Assembly (NCBI RefSeq): GCF_000145035.1
Contig: NC_014389.1
Span: forward strand, 248,001-312,000
DNA length: 64,000 bases
From: Butyrivibrio proteoclasticus B316
Lineage (GTDB): Bacteria; Bacillota; Clostridia; Lachnospirales; Lachnospiraceae
Reading direction: 5' to 3'
The notes below the pieces were generated by a model, which was not told the DNA's origin, did no database searches, and was given only the letters and a program-made list of their open reading frames with translations. Positions 58,969 to 64,000 of this stretch are shown here, piece after piece (position 1 is the first letter of the stretch; each line of letters begins with the position of its first letter). The translations under genes and the position numbers were made by a program.

Positions 58969-59805
58969 TTAGTAAATAGCATGTAAAATTCCATGCACTA
59001 CAAACCTGTCGTTATCGCCGGAACATGTTGATAATGTTACTATTGGAAGCCCACTGCTTAAATCAGAGTTCACATTCCATTTGCTTTTTGAGCCGCTAAG
59101 GCATTCATTAACAAACCGGTGATATTCATCCATTCCGTCGAAAAATCTATAGCATGGATCATCAGCGTGTATCACTCTGGCAGAAAAGATCTCGTATTGT
59201 CTCATATGGCCATCTGGCAGGTAAATATAAAAATACGGATCTTCCTTTGCAGCTTCAGGGTTATCTCTAATTTTTTTAAGCCCGCCAAACATTGAGTTAT
59301 TCTTCATATTATGGCCATAAACCAAGGTATGCATGTCATTAAAACTTCTGTTGTTTGTATAATCCATAAAGATAGCTCCGGCGGAATTTGCAGTTCCCTG
59401 ATATGTAGTCTTTAGGTATTTATCATTATCAGGGCCCTGAACAACCGGATAATTTATACTGCAAAAAGGCACGGTTATCCATGCCGTCACATCAGAATTT
59501 TCATTTATCAGCGAAAGAAAGTCTACCTTCTTCAAATTGCCTTCTGTTGCATCGTGCATCTTTTCGTCAAGAGAATCTTTTGCTCCTGGATTCTCCTGTG
59601 CAAGAACCTTTATATACGAGCCTATGTCACTTGTTTCTTTTGCGTAATCATCTGCCACTTGTTCATATTCGTTATCAGCTATTTCGTACTCTTTTTGGTA
59701 ATGAATAAGAAACATAAGGGCGGCAATAAGCGAAATGGCGGGTATTAGGGCAATCAGCAACGCTTTGGCAATATTAGCCCGTTTTCCGTTATGCTGTGTA
59801 TCCAT
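58969..59805 (-). CDS. Class B sortase (second copy)
   Basis: 278 aa with an N-terminal membrane helix (ALLIALIPAISLIAALMFLI), the core WITVPFCSINYPVVQGPDND, GHNMKNNSMFGGL (His), TLSTCSG (Cys) and RFVVHGIL (Arg). Heads an operon with the trigger-factor-like lipoprotein. The upstream gene encodes an APKTG protein, its likely substrate. GCAGGAGGTATTTT precedes the start. Confidence 0.92.
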   Translation of the reverse strand: MDTQHNGKRANIAKALLIALIPAISLIAALMFLIHYQKEYEIADNEYEQVADDYAKETSDIGSYIKVLAQENPGAKDSLDEKMHDATEGNLKKVDFLSLINENSDVTAWITVPFCSINYPVVQGPDNDKYLKTTYQGTANSAGAIFMDYTNNRSFNDMHTLVYGHNMKNNSMFGGLKKIRDNPEAAKEDPYFYIYLPDGHMRQYEIFSARVIHADDPCYRFFDGMDEYHRFVNECLSGSKSKWNVNSDLSSGLPIVTLSTCSGDNDRFVVHGILHAIY

Positions 59806-59834
59806 AAAATACCTCCTGCGTATTTTACTTTTTC

Positions 59835-59873
59835 ACAATATCATTCAATATTTCTTTAACATTTTTCTGCACA
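59835..59873 (-). promoter_or_regulatory. Box promoter of the sortase-foldase operon (TGTGCA-N27-TATTGT)
   Basis: TGTGCAGAAAAATG (TGTGCA at 59873-59868) then 27 bp and TATTGT (59840-59835). It follows the terminator of the adhesin gene. Confidence 0.6.
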
Positions 59874-59877
59874 TAAA

Positions 59878-59907
59878 TAAAAAATGAGGCGCCTAAAAGA
59901 CGCCTCA
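59878..59907 (-). terminator. Terminator of the adhesin gene
   Basis: GAGGCG-TCTTTTAG-GCGCCTC followed by ATTTTTTATTTAT on the minus strand. Confidence 0.82.
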
Positions 59908-59920
59908 GAATTTTTTGCTA

Positions 59921-62900
59921 TTAAGATATTTTCTTTCTTGTATAGAAAATGCCGATTCCAACAAGGCTGATAAATGAAATAGCCATGAGCATCATAAGAA
60001 GTCCGATTGGAGTCTGGTCTCCTGTTTTGGGAGCCTTGGCGCCCATAACCATTGCCTTTGCATCATACATGATGATTGTCTGTGCGCTACCATCTGCCGT
60101 AAACTGGATATCCTGTGCTTTTACATATCCTGCTGGGACAGTAATCTCTTTAAGGGTATATGTTGTCCCCTTTGTAAGTGTTGAGATTGTATATGCATTA
60201 TTTGTGGTAGTAAACTCAGCAACTTTTGTATCACCATTGTAGATGGCAAGAACCGCCCCATTTACAGGTGTTGTTGTTCCTGTCTCATACTTTAAGATTG
60301 TAACAGTACCTGGAGTTTCAGTCTTTTTCTCAGTCTTCTCAGGCTCTTTGATTTTCTTGTCAACAAGTGTAACAGTCTTTGTTTCATCATCCTTTACTTC
60401 TATTGTTACGCTCTGCTTTGTAGCCTTCTCATATCCCTCTGGAACTACTGTTTCTTCTACAGAATATGTTCCGGGAAGAAGAGAGAGCTCCTTGTCCGCA
60501 TCAGAAGATGTTTCAAAGATTATTTCTTCAATAGCATTTCCATTGAGAACTTTTCCTGTAACTTTAAGCTTAGCACCGGCAACCCTGTTATTTCCCTCGT
60601 CAACTTTCTTAATGATAAGCTTGTGTTTCTTGTAAGGATCTGTGAGGCTCATGCTCTTTGTTTTTCCGTTTTCTACGGTAAACTCTACATCTTTTATTTT
60701 CTCGTATCCCTCTGGTGCTGATACCTCAACAAGCTTATATTTCTCACCTACAACAAGGTTATCAATAGTATGGATGGCTGTTGTTGACTCCCACTTATCT
60801 ACTTCTGTTCCTTTTGAGTCAACCACCTTAAGAACCGCTCCTGGAAGAGGTGTTTTTCCATCGTTACCGTATTTGATGATAGCGACACTTCCGTACTTGG
60901 CAAGAGGATCTACCATACTATAAACATGCTTGCTGGCATCAACGTCATCAGCTTTAACTGTGATAACGATATCTTCAGCTTTTGAATATCCGCTTGGAAC
61001 CTTGGTCTCCTTGATCGTATATGTTCCTGGAAGAACCTCAAACTCTACCTTACCTGTAGAAGGAGTTGTCATTGTAAGAGTAACGTCTTTTCCAAGATAG
61101 TCTTTACCAGTAAGTTCAAGGACTGCTCCTGTAACAGGAGAAGCTGAAGTTGAATCGTCTACTTTGTTGACAATGATCTTGTGTTTTGAATAACCATCAT
61201 TCATTTTTACAAGCTGATATGAACCTTCAGCCTTAAATGTTATTGCATCGGTAACGTCATAATTTGAAGGCGCTGCTGTTTCTGAAAGAGTGTAATTCTT
61301 CCCAAGTTCAAGACCCTTAACAACATGTGTATTTGTATCTGTCGTCCATGTATCAACTGTATTGCCAGCCTCATCCTTGAGAGCAAGTGTCGCTCCAGAA
61401 AGAAGGCCATTTGAAGCAAGATCAATCTTATTGATTCTTACACTTGCCTTTCCAGATACCATTACCTGCTGAGTAGAAGCATCCGGAATATAAGCAGTAA
61501 GGTCATTTGAAACCACAGTACCATTTACTGCAGTATAGTCCGTATATGTCTTTGATAGGATTTCTCCTGCTGCCGCAAGTGTCTTGGTTTCATCACTTGT
61601 ATTAAGTCCTCCGAGAGAAAATCCCTCTGAAGGAAGCACTCCTGAAAGCACATTCCAGATAGCAAGCTGTGTTGCGTTATAGAATTCAGCATTGCTGTAA
61701 CCCTTGCTATCCTGGATGCCTGCTCCGTCATTTGGGTATCCAAAGAACAGGATTGTGTTAAGCGCATTCTGCACATCTGAGTTGTAATTTGAAAGATTTC
61801 TCTCAACTACTCTTGTGCTATCAAGACCTGAAAGACGAGCTCCGACAGTATCAAGGTATGTACTCCAGCTGCTGCCATTTGAAACAGTACTAGCTGCGTA
61901 AAATCCCATCTGACCAGGGATATCAAGATTCCAGTTTACACAGTATGCTGCGAACTCCTTGTTCTTTCCCTCATCAGCAATGCGATAAGCATTAGCTGTG
62001 CCAAGGCCTGAAATATGATACATTGAATCGAGTCCTGCATTTACATAGGCTTGTGTTGTTGTCAGTCTGTGAAATACAGAATTTTCTGTTGCAGAGCTAC
62101 CAATCCATGAGCTTGCAAGTCTTGCGTCATCGTCAGCTGCTCCTTTATACCATCTTCCTGTCCACTCTGAATCAGCACTAAGTGCAGCCTTTGTCTTTAA
62201 AGTAGTCAAGTTCTCCATATGGTAGAGCATCTTTGTCTGTGTCGCAATTGTATTCACACTTGTAAGATCAAGTGTTGTAAGTCCTGAGTTGTAAAAAGCC
62301 TCTGTAGCATCTGCTGTGTTTGCTGTAAATGTAAAGTTTGAAGGAAGAACTGTAAGCTTTGCATCTCCCTTGAACATCTGCTTGATCGTAGCGGGAAGCA
62401 CGATTGCATCTGCTGATGTTATTGTCACAAGTTCCTTACATCCGCCAAACATTGAAGTGGCATTATCCACGATAGATACTCCGCTTCCAAGCTCGATTGA
62501 TGTAACCTTCTTAAGGTTTGCAAATACGGAACCCTTAAGAGTGATTGTTTTACCAGTGCCTGGCACGATTTTAACCTTTGTGAACTGGTCAAGCTTTGAG
62601 GCAAAAGCTGTAGTAAGGTTTTCGCTAAGCTGTGCCGTTGTATTTTCGGACTTTAAACTGATAGTAAGAGTTTTTGTTCCTGCATCAATATCAAAGTCAA
62701 ACTTTTCAAGTCCGGTTGAAACATCAGGAGTAAGAGATGTTCCAAGAAGCGCATTTACATTTGCGTTGTTACCATTTGTAGCAGAAAAAGATGTTGCGAT
62801 ATTCTGAGCTGTCTGAGAAGCGGAAGCTGAGCCGAACACAAATGGAGAGAAATGCTCAACATTCATTGTCACATTATCTTCGCTTATCTTTACATCAACT

Positions 62901-63520
62901 TTCTTTGTATTAGTGCCCTCGCTGTCATCCATATGATAAACAACAAGCTCATCTGCGGAAATATCAAGTGATTTTAATATTCCATTTAAAGTTATCTGTG
63001 CAGAATTATTTTCTGCTGGCTCCCATACAGATGCGCCATTATAAACAGCGATATCATATACAGCTGCAATATCAAACCCCGCATCTTTTTTCTGCATTAC
63101 AGCCTCGATATTCTGATATGCAAAACGGTCAGGGGTAAGCTTTGTAACTGTAAGTTCAGAGCCTTCTGGCATCTGTGCATTTACGCTGATCTTAACAGCG
63201 CCTTCTGAAGCAGTAAGGCTGTCCGCCTTCTTAACCTCAGTTTTAGGTGTTTCTGCATTCTTAGCATCATCCTTTTTCTGCTCGGATGTTTCCTTTACAG
63301 CAGTCTCCTCCTTAACGGCATTCTTCTGGGAATCTGCCTTACCCTCGGCAGCCTCAGATGTTTCCGCCTTATCAGAAGCCTGTTCAGATGAAGATGCTAC
63401 GGCTGCAGTCTCTGTTGATTCCATTACTCTATTAGCTGCATATGCTGTAGTGCTCATTCCTGATACAGAAAGCACAACTGCAGACGCAAGAGCAACAAAT
63501 CTCAGGCTTTTACATTTCAT
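59921..63520 (-). CDS. Sortase-anchored adhesin/pilin-like protein with thioester and SpaA domains
   Basis: The start MKCKSLRFVALASAVVL follows AAAGGAG; an ATG 23 codons upstream lacks spacing to its GGAGG. Signal peptide to AYAA, Ala/Glu/Lys-rich linker, a central leucine-rich BspA-like patch (LTTLDLTSVNTIATQTK), then a thioester domain with EFAAYCVNWN and FYNATQLAIWNVL giving the Cys and Gln of the internal thioester. Five or six SpaA/Cna-B modules (HKIIVNKVD, VAIIKYGNDG, HKLIIKKVD, VTILKYETG) follow, then APKTGDQTP, a membrane helix and RKK. It is probably covalently host- or substrate-binding and wall-anchored. Total about 1199 aa. Confidence 0.9.
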   Translation of the reverse strand: MKCKSLRFVALASAVVLSVSGMSTTAYAANRVMESTETAAVASSSEQASDKAETSEAAEGKADSQKNAVKEETAVKETSEQKKDDAKNAETPKTEVKKADSLTASEGAVKISVNAQMPEGSELTVTKLTPDRFAYQNIEAVMQKKDAGFDIAAVYDIAVYNGASVWEPAENNSAQITLNGILKSLDISADELVVYHMDDSEGTNTKKVDVKISEDNVTMNVEHFSPFVFGSASASQTAQNIATSFSATNGNNANVNALLGTSLTPDVSTGLEKFDFDIDAGTKTLTISLKSENTTAQLSENLTTAFASKLDQFTKVKIVPGTGKTITLKGSVFANLKKVTSIELGSGVSIVDNATSMFGGCKELVTITSADAIVLPATIKQMFKGDAKLTVLPSNFTFTANTADATEAFYNSGLTTLDLTSVNTIATQTKMLYHMENLTTLKTKAALSADSEWTGRWYKGAADDDARLASSWIGSSATENSVFHRLTTTQAYVNAGLDSMYHISGLGTANAYRIADEGKNKEFAAYCVNWNLDIPGQMGFYAASTVSNGSSWSTYLDTVGARLSGLDSTRVVERNLSNYNSDVQNALNTILFFGYPNDGAGIQDSKGYSNAEFYNATQLAIWNVLSGVLPSEGFSLGGLNTSDETKTLAAAGEILSKTYTDYTAVNGTVVSNDLTAYIPDASTQQVMVSGKASVRINKIDLASNGLLSGATLALKDEAGNTVDTWTTDTNTHVVKGLELGKNYTLSETAAPSNYDVTDAITFKAEGSYQLVKMNDGYSKHKIIVNKVDDSTSASPVTGAVLELTGKDYLGKDVTLTMTTPSTGKVEFEVLPGTYTIKETKVPSGYSKAEDIVITVKADDVDASKHVYSMVDPLAKYGSVAIIKYGNDGKTPLPGAVLKVVDSKGTEVDKWESTTAIHTIDNLVVGEKYKLVEVSAPEGYEKIKDVEFTVENGKTKSMSLTDPYKKHKLIIKKVDEGNNRVAGAKLKVTGKVLNGNAIEEIIFETSSDADKELSLLPGTYSVEETVVPEGYEKATKQSVTIEVKDDETKTVTLVDKKIKEPEKTEKKTETPGTVTILKYETGTTTPVNGAVLAIYNGDTKVAEFTTTNNAYTISTLTKGTTYTLKEITVPAGYVKAQDIQFTADGSAQTIIMYDAKAMVMGAKAPKTGDQTPIGLLMMLMAISFISLVGIGIFYTRKKIS

Positions 63521-63596
63521 AACATGTTCTCCTTTAGATCTGTATTTAATATAGTTACCTTCGAGCTTTCTGCGGCGAACAAAAAGCATCCCTCCT

Positions 63597-63649
63597 ATTA
63601 TGGATTAATCAGGCAAAATAAAAACCCGGGTGCAATTAAGCACTCGGGT
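63597..63649 (-). promoter_or_regulatory. Terminator of the last gene fused to the adhesin promoter
   Basis: ACCCGAGTGC-TTAATT-GCACCCGGGT with TTTTATTTT, then ATC-CATAAT (63602-63597) on the minus strand. Confidence 0.6.
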
Positions 63650-63681
63650 CTATATTTAATTCATACTTCTTCTCCACAAAA

Positions 63682-64000
63682 TCAAAATAATCTTACTAAT
63701 CTGATCATTGTCTTGAGGACAAAAAGTCCTACAAGAATTGCTGCTGCCATCAAAAGGCAAAAACCAAGGTCTCCGGTCTCTGGCACTTCTATGTAATCAC
63801 CAAGTACTTCGCCTTCTTCCTCTTCCTCAATAACCACGGGAGCTACAACCACCTCTTCTTCAACTACTTCTTCGTAGTATGTTTCAACTGTTTCGGGCTG
63901 ATACTCGGGCTCTGGAGTTGGCTCAGGCTGAGGTACGGGAATAGGTTCGGGCTCGGGCTCAGGCACTGGTTCTGGCTCTGGTTCTGGAATAGGCTCCGGC
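63682..64000 (-). CDS. C-terminal part of a sortase substrate with Pro/Glu repeat (5' end outside window)
   Basis: The frame is open to the window edge. A PEPEPEPxP-type wall-spanning repeat is followed by an acidic segment, the sorting motif VPETGD, a hydrophobic helix (LGFCLLMAAAILVGLFVLKT) and a basic tail (RLVRLF). The motif agrees with LPxTG-type signals used by the sortase at 58969. The rest of the protein, probably a large surface protein, lies beyond 64000. Confidence 0.8.
   Translation of the reverse strand, partial: PEPIPEPEPEPVPEPEPEPIPVPQPEPTPEPEYQPETVETYYEEVVEEEVVVAPVVIEEEEEGEVLGDYIEVPETGDLGFCLLMAAAILVGLFVLKTMIRLVRLF

Noticed and set aside
63521..63589. Longer start of the adhesin at 63589
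   Set aside because: The GGAGGG there is only one base from the ATG, and the extension would place a basic, non-signal sequence before a complete signal peptide.
1..64000. CRISPR arrays, tRNA or rRNA genes, replication origin with iterons
   Set aside because: No regularly spaced repeats, cloverleaf or rRNA-like sequence was seen by reading; an origin with clear iterons was not recognised in the window.

Overview
The window is AT-rich Firmicutes DNA with GGAGG-type ribosome binding sites. It looks like part of a large plasmid or chromid of a Lachnospiraceae (Butyrivibrio-like) bacterium; the host is an inference. Supporting signs are SpaA/Cna-B surface proteins, class B sortases, a sigma factor and three DNA helicases on one replicon, many genes without known relatives, and no rRNA, tRNA or central metabolism. 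Almost every native gene reads on the minus strand, in short operons separated by compact [terminator]-[promoter] junctions.

Layout: 1-5255 is an operon of envelope proteins ending in a signal-peptidase pseudoenzyme, with recG first. 5312-11768 is transposon I. 11795-18894 holds a large membrane-anchored Cna-B protein, a sigma-70 family factor and a RecD-like helicase. 18988-24123 holds large unknown proteins and envelope genes. 24249-28382 is a 1377-aa secreted protein. 28574-30041 carries two small toxin-antitoxin-like modules. 30319-35385 has secreted and membrane proteins of unknown role. 35501-42294 holds a Lys/Glu-rich protein, a DUF1351 protein, a diguanylate cyclase and a UvrD/PcrA helicase. 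42407-50396 is transposon II. 50415-54381 holds a CHC2 zinc-finger protein, a CAP-domain protein and a TnpB element that splits a small gene. 54518-57710 contains a sortase and phage-like gene remains. 57728-64000 is a cell-surface assembly locus: sortase, a lipoprotein related to trigger factor, a thioester/SpaA adhesin and a second sortase substrate.

The main discovery is a pair of related transposons. Each has an IS4-family transposase (Y-R-E-K signature), CAATRCYATTAAGTTAAG-type inverted ends and a 10-bp target duplication. Each lies in the loop of a host intrinsic terminator, whose two stem arms are now 6.5 and 8 kb apart. Each carries a minus-strand cargo operon rich in immunity-type proteins (DUF2185, YezG-like and Imm-like), a shared ribbon-helix-helix protein, an identical 36-nt cargo leader and its own terminators. 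Each transposase mRNA begins at a consensus promoter and has a leader of about 290 nt; within it about 105 nt are nearly identical between copies, and the flanking stems differ by compensatory changes. This looks like a structured RNA.

A second plasmid-wide signal is a promoter class. The box TGTGCAGAAAAAT sits 25-27 bp (mostly exactly 27) upstream of a TATAAT-like hexamer in front of at least ten transcription units, without a TTGACA -35 element. The sigma factor encoded here, or an unknown activator, is a natural candidate reader.
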